Part shown: positions 53,874-63,246 of the stretch, one piece after another
Layout: each line of letters begins with the position of its first letter
Numbering within the stretch: position 1 is the stretch's first letter
Source of the DNA: Variovorax paradoxus
GTDB taxonomy: Bacteria > Pseudomonadota > Gammaproteobacteria > Burkholderiales > Burkholderiaceae_C
Length of the DNA: 64,000 nt
Assembly: GCF_024734665.1 (NCBI RefSeq)
Contig: NZ_CP102931.1
Location: 6,260,001-6,324,000 of the forward strand
Direction: 5' to 3'
The notes under the pieces: generated by a model
Told to the model about the DNA's origin: nothing
Database searches by the model: none
The model's input: only the letters and a program-made list of their open reading frames with translations
Program-made: the position numbers and the translations under genes

Positions 53874-54254
53874 TTACAGCGGCAGTGCGTCACCACGAGC
53901 AGCGGCGCGGGCTGCGGCACGCACCGCAGCGCGGTCGACCGTGCTCGCCACGACCGGTGCGACACCAGCGGAAGCGCCTTCGGCGTACGGGTCAGCGCTG
54001 TGTGCAGCGGCAACTGCATCGGCGCGAACGGCGGCACGGCTGGTCGTCGAGACGATCACGCGAGCGGGGCCAGCGTCGGCGCCGGTGGCGTAGGGGTTGG
54101 CGCTGTGGGCTGCAACCACGGCCTGGCCGGCGACGTCGGCGCGGCTGGCGGCCGAGGTCACTTGGTGCACGCCTTCGTACGTTTCAGCATGGGCGGCGCC
54201 GGCAGCGGCCAGCAGGGCGATGGAGATAGCGGAGAGGAGCTTCGAGGCGGTCAT
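53874..54254 (-). CDS. Small secreted protein with tandem repeats
   Basis: A 126-residue protein with a signal peptide ending AHA about residue 22. The mature part consists of about three repeats of 31-35 residues: SRADVAGQAVVAAHSANPYATG, SRAAVRADAVAAAHSADPYAEG (each shown as SRADVAGQAVVAAHSAN and SRAAVRADAVAAAHSAD), and a degenerate DRAAVRAAARAAARGD. Each could form a helix followed by a loop. The function is unknown; similar small proteins are sometimes called DUF4148. ATG 54252-54254 has AAAGGA upstream. It has a long leader and shares a terminator with the convergent gene. Confidence 0.6.
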   Translation of the reverse strand: MTASKLLSAISIALLAAAGAAHAETYEGVHQVTSAASRADVAGQAVVAAHSANPYATGADAGPARVIVSTTSRAAVRADAVAAAHSADPYAEGASAGVAPVVASTVDRAAVRAAARAAARGDALPL

Positions 54255-54509
54255 TTGGATGTCCTTTGTTCGTTCAGTTTTTTGCACTTGGATGATTTCG
54301 AACCGGTCTTGGGTGGGTCACCGTCCCTCCGGGGGCGGCCACCTCGCTCGGGGCCCTGTTCACCCAGATCGGCTTGGGGGCCGGTCTGTGAGATGAATTG
54401 TGCGCCGTTGTCTAAGTAAAAACCCTTAGAGAAAAGAACCACGGCGTTCACGAAGTGGAAACAATCAGCCGCTTCAAAGGGAGATCAGGGCTTGTCGTAG
54501 AGTCTTTGC

Positions 54510-54986
54510 ATGAGCGCGCCGGCCCCTGCCTTTCCACCCCTGTCCTTCTGGAGCACTGCGGACACCGTCTTCGACGGGCTGGTGGGTGCATGGGACCTGG
54601 AACGAACCATCGAGGGCCAGGCCTCCATGACCGGCACAGCCGTGTTCACGCTGCTCGAGACAGGGATGTTGAGGTACCGCGAAGAGGGCCGGATCCGTCT
54701 TGCCGACGGCAAGGAATTCGACGGCCACCGCGAATACCTCTTCGAACGCGCCCCGGGCGGCTTCGTAGTGCACTTTGCCGAGACCCCGCCGCGCCTGTTC
54801 CACGCCATCGAAATCGTGCGCGACGGCGACGCGCTCGCCGGTTCGGCCACGCACCTGTGCACGCCCGATACCTACGACAGCAGCTACCGCTTTCTGGCCG
54901 ACGGCTCCTTCATGATCCGCCACACGGTGCACGGCCCGCGCAAAGACTACCTCTCGGCCACCGTCTTCAGGCGACGCGGCAAATAG
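54510..54986 (+). CDS. DUF6314-like protein
   Basis: A 158-residue lipocalin-like beta-barrel protein. GAWDLERTIEGQASMTGTAVF, YREEGRIRL, HREYLFERAPGGFVVHFAE and RHTVHGPRKDYLSATVF in sequence match what I recall of DUF6314. It has no signal peptide. It converges on bioY with 1 bp between the stop codons. The function is unknown. Confidence 0.65.
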   Translation: MSAPAPAFPPLSFWSTADTVFDGLVGAWDLERTIEGQASMTGTAVFTLLETGMLRYREEGRIRLADGKEFDGHREYLFERAPGGFVVHFAETPPRLFHAIEIVRDGDALAGSATHLCTPDTYDSSYRFLADGSFMIRHTVHGPRKDYLSATVFRRRGK

Positions 54987-54987
54987 C

Positions 54988-55581
54988 TCAGTCGCGGTCG
55001 AGCCGCCAGCCCGGCATGCCGCGCATCACCGTCTGCACGAGCATCGCGCAAATGCCGCACTTGATGAGATCGCCGGGAATGAACACCAGCATGGCCAGCG
55101 CGGCCTGCGACAACGACATGTGGGCGATCAACGAAAGCCCGACGATGCCGAAGCCGTAGACCACGAGAATCCCGCCGACCACCGACGACACAAAAGCCGC
55201 AACCACCAGCCCCACGCCCGTGGCCCCGCCCATGCGGCGCACGGCAAGGCGCATCAGCAAGCCGCAGGCGAAGGCCCCGAACATCCAGCCGAACAGGAAG
55301 CCTCCGGCCGGCGCCACGAACACGCTCAGGCCGCCACGGCCACCGGGCAGCAGCGGCAGGCCCAGCGCCACCGCGAGCAGGAACAGCGCAATCGCCAGGA
55401 AGCCACGACGCGGCCCGAGCAGGCAGCCCGCCAGCATCACACCCAGCGACTGCAGCGTGATCGGCACGCCGAACGGCAGGTCGATCTTCGGGATCAGGCC
55501 GAACACCGCCATCAGCGCCGCGAACAGCGCGATGTACGACAGGGAGCGGGAAGAAGTGAGGGAGCCTGAAGTGGTGGTCAT
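54988..55581 (-). CDS. bioY: Biotin ECF transporter substrate-binding protein BioY
   Basis: S-component that binds biotin in the membrane, 197 residues with about six helices. The BioY features ALFAALMAVFGLIPKIDLPFG, PITLQSLGVMLAGCLLGPRRG and GRGGLSVFVAPAGGFLFGWM are clear. ATG 55579-55581 (MTTTSGS) is used; the frame is open upstream into the bioN spacer. It is third in the minus-strand order bioM-bioN-bioY, a complete ECF system. Confidence 0.94.
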   Translation of the reverse strand: MTTTSGSLTSSRSLSYIALFAALMAVFGLIPKIDLPFGVPITLQSLGVMLAGCLLGPRRGFLAIALFLLAVALGLPLLPGGRGGLSVFVAPAGGFLFGWMFGAFACGLLMRLAVRRMGGATGVGLVVAAFVSSVVGGILVVYGFGIVGLSLIAHMSLSQAALAMLVFIPGDLIKCGICAMLVQTVMRGMPGWRLDRD

Positions 55582-55612
55582 GGCAATCGCAATCGAGAAA
55601 AGGGAAAGAAGC

Positions 55613-56206
55613 TCAGCGCCCGAGCCGCGCGGCCAGCGCATCGGCCACGCGCTCCGCCGTCTGCAGCGTGCGGATGGTCAGCGGCGCCAGCAGCCGCAGG
55701 CCGCCGCCGTGGCCCGAACGCGCGCGGTAGGCATCGTCGAGGCGCTGCCACTGCACATAGAAATTTTCGGCGAAGCGCAGCATCAGGCCAAGGCCCAGTG
55801 CGATCCGCTCGGTCGGCACGCCAAGGCGCTGCAGCGGATGCAGCACCGCTTCGAGCACCGCCAGCAGGTCTTCGAAGCGCGTGGTCAGCGTGAGCATCAG
55901 CGCGAGCGTGGCCGCGCTGGCAAGGCGCAATGCGCTGGCCACGCCGAGCGGGATCGTTCCCATCGCCCAGTGAAAGCCGACGATCAGTCCACCGGCGATC
56001 GCCACGCCGACCAGCATGCGCACCCGGCGCCACGCGGGCGGCCCGAGCGAGGCGAAGATCAGCAGCACCACCGCACAGGCGATGGCCAGATGCACGGGCC
56101 GCTCGACCAGCACCAGCAGCGTGCCGCACACCGACAGCACTGCGAGCTTGACCCACGCCGCCATCGCATGCATCCACGTCGGCTGCTCCGAATACAGGCT
56201 ACGCAT
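55613..56206 (-). CDS. bioN: ECF transporter T-component (BioN-like)
   Basis: Membrane coupling subunit of the energy-coupling-factor transporter, 197 residues with about five membrane segments. The C-terminal cytoplasmic region, with YVQWQRLDDAYRARSGHGG holding the Ala-Arg-Ser/Gly motif, and the RFEDLLAVLEAVLHPL stretch fit EcfT/BioN. ATG 56204-56206 overlaps the bioM 3' end by 8 bp. It passes ATPase movement to BioY. Confidence 0.9.
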   Translation of the reverse strand: MRSLYSEQPTWMHAMAAWVKLAVLSVCGTLLVLVERPVHLAIACAVVLLIFASLGPPAWRRVRMLVGVAIAGGLIVGFHWAMGTIPLGVASALRLASAATLALMLTLTTRFEDLLAVLEAVLHPLQRLGVPTERIALGLGLMLRFAENFYVQWQRLDDAYRARSGHGGGLRLLAPLTIRTLQTAERVADALAARLGR

Positions 56207-56945
56207 GGCGGCCCCGCTCCGCCACGGCGCGCTCGCGCACGTTCTCGGCATAGGCCTCGCACACTTCGCGGCCCGGCCCGTCGGCGCGCACCTTGCCCTG
56301 TTCGAGCCACAGCACACGTTCGAAGTCGTAGACATGCTCGAGCAGATGCGTGGACACGAGGATCTGGTGGTCGCTCGCCTCGAGCTGCGCGGCCAATCGC
56401 GCCTGGCTCAGCAGGTCGAGGCTGGCAAAGGGCTCGTCGAGCAGCAGCGTGGCGGGCTCGCTGATCTGCAAGGCCAACAGGCACACCTGCTGGCGTTGCC
56501 CCTGGCTCAGCTCACCCACGGCGCGCCCGGCCCAGGCTTCGAGCCCGCGCTGCGCAAGAAAATCGCGCGCCTGCTGCCGCGCCGCCTGCCGCGTTTCGCC
56601 ACGCGCAGTGAGGCTGAAGGCCAGCTCCTCGGCCACGGTCGGAAAGATGATCTGGTCGTCGGGGTTCTGGAACATCAGCCCCACGTGCTTCGACAACTGC
56701 CTGCGGTCGGCTTGCGTGTCGCAGCCATGCACGACCACGCGCCCCTGCTGCGGCTGGTCGAGCCCACTGATGAGACGGAACAGGCTGCTCTTGCCGGCTC
56801 CGTTGTCGCCGATCAGGCCGATGCGCGTCTCCTGCAGGCTGAGCGTCAGCCCCTCGAAGACATGCTGGTTGCCGCGCACCAGCGTCACCGCCTCGAGGCG
56901 GATGCTGTGCGGGGAACTGGGTTCTGGCGGGGTCGGCTGCGGCAA
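56199..56945 (-). CDS. bioM: ECF transporter ATPase (BioM-like)
   Basis: ATP-binding subunit, 248 residues. Walker A GDNGAGKSS, Q-loop MFQNPDDQIIFPTVAEELAF, signature LSQGQRQQV (variant of LSGGQ), Walker B LLLDEPFASLD and the switch His in VSTHLLEHV are visible. The start is probably TTG 56943-56945, as no ATG or GTG lies near. First gene of the biotin transporter bioM-bioN-bioY. Confidence 0.9.
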   Translation of the reverse strand: MPQPTPPEPSSPHSIRLEAVTLVRGNQHVFEGLTLSLQETRIGLIGDNGAGKSSLFRLISGLDQPQQGRVVVHGCDTQADRRQLSKHVGLMFQNPDDQIIFPTVAEELAFSLTARGETRQAARQQARDFLAQRGLEAWAGRAVGELSQGQRQQVCLLALQISEPATLLLDEPFASLDLLSQARLAAQLEASDHQILVSTHLLEHVYDFERVLWLEQGKVRADGPGREVCEAYAENVRERAVAERGRHA

Positions 56946-56987
56946 GGGGCGCCCACTGTACCCGAACGCGCCCCCGCGCTACTGGGC

Positions 56988-57824
56988 TCAGGCAGTGGCG
57001 GCAAAGAGCCCGTTGATCTCGCCAACCGACAACATGCCCTCGCCCATCGTGCCGAAGCGGCCATGCTCGAAAGCCTCCTTGGCAATGCGGCCCACCAGCC
57101 CAAGCGCCGACTGCAGCGGGCCGCAGCCCAGGCTGATGCGCCTTGCTCCGGCTTGCGCAAGGCCATCGGCCGACGGTGCGCCGGCATAGCCCGCGTACAC
57201 GTTCAAGGGCACGCCCAGCGCACCGGAGAGCCGCCCGATTTCTTCCAGGCTGGACATGCCGGGCACGAAGATGCCGTCCGCACCCGCCGCCGCGTAGAGC
57301 TTCGCGCGGCGCAGCGCCTCTTCGAATCGCGCCGCCGGATCATCCCAAGGCACGAAGTAGACGTCGGTGCGCGCGTTGATGAAGAAGCGCGCGTCGAGCT
57401 TGCGGATGGCGGCGATGCGCTCGCACATCACCTCGGGCGCCGCCAGCTCACGCGTGCCCGGTCGTGTGCCGTCCTCGATGTTGATGCCGGCCGCGCCCAT
57501 GTCGATCAGCGCGCTTGCCACGTCGCCCACCGCCTGCGTGCTGTCGCCGTAGCCCTGTTCGATGTCCACGCTCACCGGCACTCCCGTCACGCGGCAGATG
57601 CGCTCGCAGGCTGCGATCAGCTCGCTAACGGGCATGCGCTCGCCGTCTGCGTAGCCAAGCGACCAAGCCATGCCTGCGCTGGTGGTGCCGATGGCCATCG
57701 CACCGGCGCGCTCGACGATGCGGGCGCTGGCGGCGTCCCAGGCGTTCACGAGAACCAATGGATCAGGGCCGGCGTGCAGCCGGTGAAAGGCATCTGTCTT
57801 CTGTTGCGCGTCGCTGGATCGCAT
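56988..57824 (-). CDS. Isocitrate lyase/PEP mutase family protein
   Basis: A 278-residue alpha/beta-barrel enzyme of the PEP mutase/isocitrate lyase superfamily. [30 protein letters not shown] (metal-binding Asp/Glu), AAGINIEDG and [11 protein letters not shown] are typical. The usual C-x-C or KKCGH lyase motif is absent. Members include 2-methylisocitrate lyase, oxaloacetate decarboxylase and phosphonate enzymes; this smaller subgroup is uncharacterised. ATG 57822-57824 follows GGA. It follows the bioM start by 42 bp, on the same strand. Confidence 0.82.
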   Translation of the reverse strand: MRSSDAQQKTDAFHRLHAGPDPLVLVNAWDAASARIVERAGAMAIGTTSAGMAWSLGYADGERMPVSELIAACERICRVTGVPVSVDIEQGYGDSTQAVGDVASALIDMGAAGINIEDGTRPGTRELAAPEVMCERIAAIRKLDARFFINARTDVYFVPWDDPAARFEEALRRAKLYAAAGADGIFVPGMSSLEEIGRLSGALGVPLNVYAGYAGAPSADGLAQAGARRISLGCGPLQSALGLVGRIAKEAFEHGRFGTMGEGMLSVGEINGLFAATA

Positions 57825-57919
57825 GTCTGGTCGTTCCAAAGGAGTTGAAGGATGACCGCAGCCTAGACGCAATGCGCCACCGGGACTTGGAAAAAACTGC
57901 TGTCCGCGCCGCGACCTGC

Positions 57920-59623
57920 CTACATCAGCCCGACCACCGGATAGCGCCGCCACCCCGGCTCCGCATGGCGCCGGCCGTGAGCGAAGAGAAAGCCCAGCAC
58001 CGCTTGCGGATCGGTCAGCTTCTCGGGGTAGTCCGCCTTCCATTGCTCGAACTGGCGCTTCAACTCGGGCTCGTCCTCCAGCATCTGGAGTGCGGTGTCT
58101 TCGAACACGTAGGCCGAGAAGTTCTCCTTCTTCTCCAGCACGCTGTTGAAGAAGCCCCAGCGGAAGAAGCTGTCGTGGGCCTCCGGCTCCAGCGTCTCGA
58201 CCGCGTAGCGGGCGTTGGGCTGGTCCAGCCGAACCAGCACGTCACCCGCGCGCGCCTGGAAGCGCTCGGTGTGCGTGGCGAGCACCAGCTGGTCATGGAA
58301 CATGTGGCCTTCGTAGGCGCTCGCGCGCGAGGTCACGCTCTGCACGCGGTACACCCGAGCCGCATCGAACAACTGGTCCGCTTCCAGGCGCTGCGACTCG
58401 ACGCCGTTCCACGCCAGCCGCTCGATCACTTCGCGCCAGGCTTGCGGCACCAGATAGGCCATGGGCGCAGCCACTGCCAGCTCTTCCACGCAGCGATCGA
58501 AGTGCACGATGTCTTTTTCCCACGGCTGGCTGCGGTCGTAGGCCAGGCGCTCGTAGTTCCCGAGCCGGCTCGGCGTGCGAACCGCGCGATAGCCCTTGAA
58601 GCGCAAGCTGGCCGGCCGGCTGCGGTCGTTGCGCCATGTCAGCGGCCAGCGCGCCTGCTGCGCTGCAGCAGCCCTGGCGTCGCGGCGCAGCGCCTGAATC
58701 TGCGCCGCGTGCGCGACGGTGAACTCCAGCACCACCTCGACCAGCGTCCGCATGGAAGCCACGCGGTCGGCAAAGGGCTTGAGCATGTGGGTCTCGGGCA
58801 TGAAGCCGATGGTGTGGTGCAGCGCCGCATAGCCGGTGGAAAAGCGCGGCAGGTCGAGGAAGTCTTCGATGCCGTCGTCGGGTGTCTCGGCCAGCAGGTT
58901 CATGTACGGGCAGGTGGGCCAGCCGCGTTGCGCCATGTCGCCGTAGATCGCAGGCAGCATGCTTTCGCGCAGGAACTGCCCGAGCCCGCCGCCCAGCTTG
59001 TCGGGCTGGGTCGGGATCAGCGTCATGGTGTAGCTGTAGTCCGCGCCGTTGGAGGTGTGGGTGTCGACCATCACGTCCGGGTCCCACGCGGTGAAGAACC
59101 GGTTGAACACCTGCGCCGCCAGGCTGTCGCACTTGATGAAGTCGCGATTCAGGTCCAGGTGCCGGCCGTTGCCGCGGAAGCCGAACGACTCGGGCCCGAG
59201 CTGGTTCACGCGCGAGGTGTTCTGCCGGTTGATGCTGCCGTCCACGTTGTAGACAGGGATGAACAGGAACACCGTGCTGCCCAGCGCCGCCAGCCGCTCG
59301 GGCTGCGTGCAGAAATCGCGCACCAGCGCCATGCAGGCGTCGATGCCTTCTGGCTCGCCGGGGTGGATGCCGTTGTTGTTGAAGAACACCGGGCGACGCT
59401 GCTGCTTCAGCGCTTCGCGGTCGAACACGCCATCGGCAGTGACCACGCCGGCGTGAAGGGGAACGCCTGTGTCCGACACGCCGATCTCACCCCAGCGCAG
59501 CACGCCGGGAAACTGCCCGGCCAGCCGCTCGTAGAAAGCGATGCATTCGGCCCAGGTGGTGGTCTGGTTGCCGTTGCCCGATTCGAACGGCGTGGGGTAC
59601 CGGGTGTCTGTTGGAGCAGTCAT
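57920..59623 (-). CDS. M14-family zinc carboxypeptidase-like protein
   Basis: A 567-residue protein with an M14 metallopeptidase fold. Zinc ligands H87 and E90 sit in [11 protein letters not shown]; the third His is in [36 protein letters not shown] and [10 protein letters not shown] are typical of the family. A long C-terminal half (about residues 330-567) is not part of the minimal peptidase. It has no signal peptide, so it should be cytoplasmic. It could remove C-terminal residues or deacylate small substrates. Divergent from the yebC-like gene. Confidence 0.82.
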   Translation of the reverse strand: MTAPTDTRYPTPFESGNGNQTTTWAECIAFYERLAGQFPGVLRWGEIGVSDTGVPLHAGVVTADGVFDREALKQQRRPVFFNNNGIHPGEPEGIDACMALVRDFCTQPERLAALGSTVFLFIPVYNVDGSINRQNTSRVNQLGPESFGFRGNGRHLDLNRDFIKCDSLAAQVFNRFFTAWDPDVMVDTHTSNGADYSYTMTLIPTQPDKLGGGLGQFLRESMLPAIYGDMAQRGWPTCPYMNLLAETPDDGIEDFLDLPRFSTGYAALHHTIGFMPETHMLKPFADRVASMRTLVEVVLEFTVAHAAQIQALRRDARAAAAQQARWPLTWRNDRSRPASLRFKGYRAVRTPSRLGNYERLAYDRSQPWEKDIVHFDRCVEELAVAAPMAYLVPQAWREVIERLAWNGVESQRLEADQLFDAARVYRVQSVTSRASAYEGHMFHDQLVLATHTERFQARAGDVLVRLDQPNARYAVETLEPEAHDSFFRWGFFNSVLEKKENFSAYVFEDTALQMLEDEPELKRQFEQWKADYPEKLTDPQAVLGFLFAHGRRHAEPGWRRYPVVGLM

Positions 59624-59737
59624 GGGAAGAAGGCTACAGTAGTCGCCCCGATCCGGTCATCCAGCCCTTCTTTCTGCAAAGAGCCAGGAGCCTGCCAGGC
59701 ACGGCCGCACGCACAACACACATTCAAGGAAACAGAC

Positions 59738-60451
59738 ATGGGCGCCCAATGGAAAGCGAAACACAAGGATCTGGCGGCCAATGCCAAGGGCCGGCTGTTC
59801 AGCAAGCTTGCCAAGGAAATCATGATGGCCGCGCGCAACGGCGCCGATCCGGCCTCCAACTCGCGCCTTCGGCTGGTCGTGGAGCAGGCACGCAAGGCCT
59901 CGATGCCCAAGGACACGCTCGACCGCGCCATCAAGAAAGGCGCGGGCCTCACTGGCGAGGCCGTGCATTTCGAGCACGTGATGTACGAAGGCTTCGCTCC
60001 GCACCGCGTGCCGGTGATGGTCGAGTGCCTGACCGACAACGTGAACCGCACCGCGCCTGAAATGCGCGTGCTGTTCCGCAAGGGCCAGCTGGGCACCTCG
60101 GGCTCGGTGTCGTGGGACTTCGACCACGTCGGCATGATCGAAGCCGAGCCCGCCAAGCCCGACGCCGACCCCGAAGTGGCCGCCATCGAAGCCGGCGCGC
60201 AAGACTTCGAACCGGCCAGCGAAGGCCATCCCGCAGTCTTCCTGACCGACCCCACCGACCTCGACCTCGTGAGCCGCGCACTTCCGGCCCAGGGCTTCAC
60301 CGTGCTGTCGGCCAAGCTGGGCTACAAGCCCAAGAACCCGGTCGATCCGGCGAGCCTGAGCGCGCACGACCTGGAAGAAGTCGAAACCTTCCTGGCGGCC
60401 ATCGACGCGAACGACGACGTGCAGAACGTGTTCGTGGGCCTGGCGGGCTGA
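59738..60451 (+). CDS. YebC/PmpR/YeeN family regulator
   Basis: A 237-residue protein of the YebC/PmpR family, proteins that have been described as transcription regulators and, more recently, as helpers of translation through proline runs. [60 protein letters not shown] (as [19 protein letters not shown]) and [18 protein letters not shown] are clear. The short N-terminus (no GHSKWANIK) places it in the YeeN-like subgroup, not classical YebC next to ruvC. It has a good purine-rich leader. Confidence 0.88.
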   Translation: MGAQWKAKHKDLAANAKGRLFSKLAKEIMMAARNGADPASNSRLRLVVEQARKASMPKDTLDRAIKKGAGLTGEAVHFEHVMYEGFAPHRVPVMVECLTDNVNRTAPEMRVLFRKGQLGTSGSVSWDFDHVGMIEAEPAKPDADPEVAAIEAGAQDFEPASEGHPAVFLTDPTDLDLVSRALPAQGFTVLSAKLGYKPKNPVDPASLSAHDLEEVETFLAAIDANDDVQNVFVGLAG

Positions 60452-60472
60452 CGCAGCTTCTTCATCGGCCGC

Positions 60473-60871
60473 ATGCTCGCGGGAAAGTGCCTCTGCGGTG
60501 CCGTCCACTACACGGTGGCGGATGAATTCGCCTACGCCCTGAACTGCCACTGCTCGGACTGCCGGCGCGCGACGGGCTCGGCCTTCAAGCCCTTCGCGGG
60601 CATCGAGCGCGGCAAGCTCGCCATCACGCAGGGCGAAGACGCAGTGATGATCTACGGCAAGAAGGACGCGGGCGACATTCACTGCGCAAAGTGCGGCTCG
60701 CTGCTCTATTCGGTGGTGCGCGACGGCCAGTTCGTGCACGTCACGCTGGGCACGCTGGTCGATGCGCCAGCGATTCGCCCGACCGCGCACATCTTCGTCG
60801 GCTCGAAGGCGCCGTGGTTCACGATCACGGACGACCTGCCGCAGCACAAGGGCCACGTCGGCGAGAACTGA
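60473..60871 (+). CDS. GFA family glutathione-dependent formaldehyde-activating-like protein
   Basis: A 132-residue zinc-binding GFA/CENP-V domain protein. The cysteine ligands are C6 and C8 (KCLCG), C25, C27 and C30 (CHCSDCRR), and C71 and C74 (CAKCG). The founding member joins glutathione with formaldehyde; most family members have no known substrate. ATG 60473 starts 21 bp after the yebC-like stop and may be co-transcribed with it. Confidence 0.88.
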   Translation: MLAGKCLCGAVHYTVADEFAYALNCHCSDCRRATGSAFKPFAGIERGKLAITQGEDAVMIYGKKDAGDIHCAKCGSLLYSVVRDGQFVHVTLGTLVDAPAIRPTAHIFVGSKAPWFTITDDLPQHKGHVGEN

Positions 60872-61011
60872 GCGCCGCCCGCGCAAGAAGATGCCACCGC
60901 GGCGCCGACAACCGCATCCTGTGCCGTGACGCGGCCCCACTTCGGGCCGGCATTCGCAGGGTGCGCACCTATGCTCGATGAAGTCCTCTTCTTCATCCCT
61001 GGAGCGTTTCC

Positions 61012-61710
61012 ATGTCCCTGCAAGATTTCAAGGTCCTCACCTTCGACGTCGTCGGCACGCTGATCGATTTCGAGGGCGGCATGCTCGCCTACCTGCGCAG
61101 CGCGGCGCCCGATGCCGACGTGAGCGACGACGACTTCCTCGCCGCCTACCGGCGCGCGCGCGCCGACGGCAACGCCGGCTGGTACCCCGACGACCTGGAG
61201 CGCTGCTGGCACGCCGTCGCACCTGCGCTCGGCCTGCCCGACACCGACGCCATCGCACAGGGCCTGCGCGACTCGGTCGCGCAATGGCCGGCTTTCCCTG
61301 ATTCGGTGGAAGCGCTGAAGCGGCTCGGCAAGCGCTTCAAGCTGGTGACGATGACCAATGCGCAGGCCTGGGCATTGGCGCATTTCGACAAGACCCTGGG
61401 CTCGCCCTTCGACATGCTGCTGAGCTGCGACGACGCGCTGTGCGAGAAGCCCGACGCGCGCTACTTCGCCTATGCCCGCGGCCGCTTCGAAGGCGCCTGG
61501 GGCTACAAGCAGGCCGACAACCTGCACGTGGCGCAAAGCCAGTACCACGACATCGGCATCTCCAAGCAGTTGGGCATCACCACCTGCTGGATCGAGCGTC
61601 GCCATGCGCAGAAGGGTTCGGGCGGCACCATCGAGTCGAAGCACACCGTGCCCGACTACCACTTCCATACGCTGGCCGAGCTGGCAGATGCGGTCGAGGC
61701 GGGGCGTTGA
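61012..61710 (+). CDS. HAD-family hydrolase (haloacid dehalogenase type II-like)
   Basis: A 232-residue HAD hydrolase. The nucleophile is D12 in TFDVVGTLIDF; the usual second Asp two residues on is V, as in dehalogenases. Motif II T is in VTMTNAQ, motif III K in CEKPDARYF and the C-terminal motif is in NLHVAQSQYHDIGISKQLGI (as HVAQSQYHDIGISKQL). A phosphatase or dehalogenase role is possible. Its stop overlaps the cupin start by 4 bp. Confidence 0.85.
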   Translation: MSLQDFKVLTFDVVGTLIDFEGGMLAYLRSAAPDADVSDDDFLAAYRRARADGNAGWYPDDLERCWHAVAPALGLPDTDAIAQGLRDSVAQWPAFPDSVEALKRLGKRFKLVTMTNAQAWALAHFDKTLGSPFDMLLSCDDALCEKPDARYFAYARGRFEGAWGYKQADNLHVAQSQYHDIGISKQLGITTCWIERRHAQKGSGGTIESKHTVPDYHFHTLAELADAVEAGR

Positions 61711-62069
61711 GCACCGTGGGTATCACCATCCTGCGCCAATCGGCCACCATCGGCGGCCTGCAAGACCAGGGCACGCCTGCGCGCCCTTTGAGCCAGCCGC
61801 CCTGCCGGCTGAGCGGCATCGATGTCGAACTTGCAGGCGCAGGCGACAACAAGAGCGGCATCTGGGAATGCGAGCCCGGCCGCTTCGAGCGCCAGCTGGC
61901 CAATGCCGAGGTCATGCACATCCTGGCCGGTGCCTGCACCTTCACGCCGACCGATGGCGCCGCGCTGGAGATTCGCGCGGGCGACACGCTGTTCTTTCCA
62001 GCGCACACCACCGGCGAGTGGCATGTGCATGAGACCCTGCGCAAGGTCTTCGTCGTGATGACGCTGTAG
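61707..62069 (+). CDS. Cupin-domain protein
   Basis: A single-cupin protein of about 120 residues. SGIWECEPGRFERQLANAEVMHILAG and AALEIRAGDTLFFPAHTTGEWHVHETLRKVFVV (in parts: SGIWECEPGRFE, AGDTLFFPAHTTGEWHVHE) fit the DUF861/EutQ-type cupin. Translation likely begins at TTG 61707, overlapping the HAD stop as TTGA, with GAGG upstream; GTG 61716 is an alternative. It probably works with the HAD protein; the substrate is unknown. Confidence 0.83.
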   Translation: MSTVGITILRQSATIGGLQDQGTPARPLSQPPCRLSGIDVELAGAGDNKSGIWECEPGRFERQLANAEVMHILAGACTFTPTDGAALEIRAGDTLFFPAHTTGEWHVHETLRKVFVVMTL

Positions 62070-62085
62070 GCAAGCGGCCGCGGCC

Positions 62086-63246
62086 TCAGGCCGCCTGCTT
62101 CGTCAGCTCATTCGCGAACCGGCTGATCGAGAAGCTCTCGATGGGCGTCGACGTCTGGCCGGTGGCGATCAACTCGGCCATCGTCTCGCCCACACCCGGA
62201 CTGATCGCAAAACCCTCTCCATTGAAGCCGAAGGCGTAGTGCAGGCCCGGCACGCGGGCGCTCGGGCCCATCACGGGTTGCCAGTCGGCGGTGTAGCCCT
62301 CGATGCCGCTCCACACGCGGATCAGTTGCACGTGCTCGAAAGCCGGCACGAAGCGGCGCAGCTCGCGCAACTGGCGCAGCACGTTGTCGGGCTTCACGTA
62401 GGCGCGGATGTGCTGCGCATGCGCCGGCCCCTTGAGCCCACCGCCGAAGACGATGTTGCCGCGCGCGATCTGCCGGAAGTACAGGCCTTCATGCTCGATG
62501 GGCGACGAGATGCCGATGGATGGGCCGATGGCGTAGGGCAGCGGCTCGGTCACGCCCATCTGCGGCCCGCGCGCATCCATCGGCACGGCCTCGCCGAACT
62601 GTTCGGCCATGCGGTTCGACCACGCGCCGCAGGCCACGAAAAGCTGCGCCGCGCGAAAGCGCCGGCCGTCCGCCGTGTGGGCCACGAAGCCCGCGCCATC
62701 GCGCTCGACCTGCATCACCTCGGCCTGCTCGACGATGTTCGCGCCCGCGCGCCGCGCTGCCCGCGCAAATGCCGGGCCGGCCAGGCGCGGATTGGCATGG
62801 CCGTCGTTCGGCGACAGCGATCCGCTCACGATGCCGGGCGCGAAGATGCCCCAGCGCCGGCGCAGATGCTCCGCATCGAACAGTTCGAGATCGAGGCCGA
62901 GCGGCTTCACGTCTCTTGCGTGCTGCTCCAGCACCGCGGCCTGCTGCTCGGTGTAGCAGACGCGCAGGTGGCCGTAAGGCACAAACTCCAGGTCTTCGCC
63001 GAGCAGCTCCTTCACGCGGCCCCAGACAGCGCGCGCGCGGTTGGCCAGCGGCATCTGCGCCAGCGCGCGGCCCTGCCTGCGCACATTGCCGAAGTTGGTG
63101 CCGCTGGCCTGGCGGCCCACGAGCTCGCGTTCGAGCACCGTGACCGACAGGCCATGCTGGCGGCGCAGGAAGAAAGCGGCGGTGGTACCCATCAGGCCGC
63201 CGCCGAGCACCAGCACGTCGGTAGTGGTCGTCGCGTTGCTGCTCAT
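62086..63246 (-). CDS. FAD-dependent oxidoreductase (HcnC/OoxB-like)
   Basis: A 386-residue FAD-dependent amine/sarcosine-oxidase-type enzyme of the DAO fold. The FAD motif is GGGLMG at residues 15-20. GTNFGNVRRQGR, SPNDGHANPRLAGPAFARAA and GFNGEGFAISPGVGETMAEL are conserved. It overlaps the downstream partner gene by an ATGA (63243-63246). The pair looks like opine oxidase (OoxB/OoxA) or hydrogen cyanide synthase (HcnC/HcnB) subunits; the substrate is unknown. Confidence 0.83.
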   Translation of the reverse strand: MSSNATTTTDVLVLGGGLMGTTAAFFLRRQHGLSVTVLERELVGRQASGTNFGNVRRQGRALAQMPLANRARAVWGRVKELLGEDLEFVPYGHLRVCYTEQQAAVLEQHARDVKPLGLDLELFDAEHLRRRWGIFAPGIVSGSLSPNDGHANPRLAGPAFARAARRAGANIVEQAEVMQVERDGAGFVAHTADGRRFRAAQLFVACGAWSNRMAEQFGEAVPMDARGPQMGVTEPLPYAIGPSIGISSPIEHEGLYFRQIARGNIVFGGGLKGPAHAQHIRAYVKPDNVLRQLRELRRFVPAFEHVQLIRVWSGIEGYTADWQPVMGPSARVPGLHYAFGFNGEGFAISPGVGETMAELIATGQTSTPIESFSISRFANELTKQAA

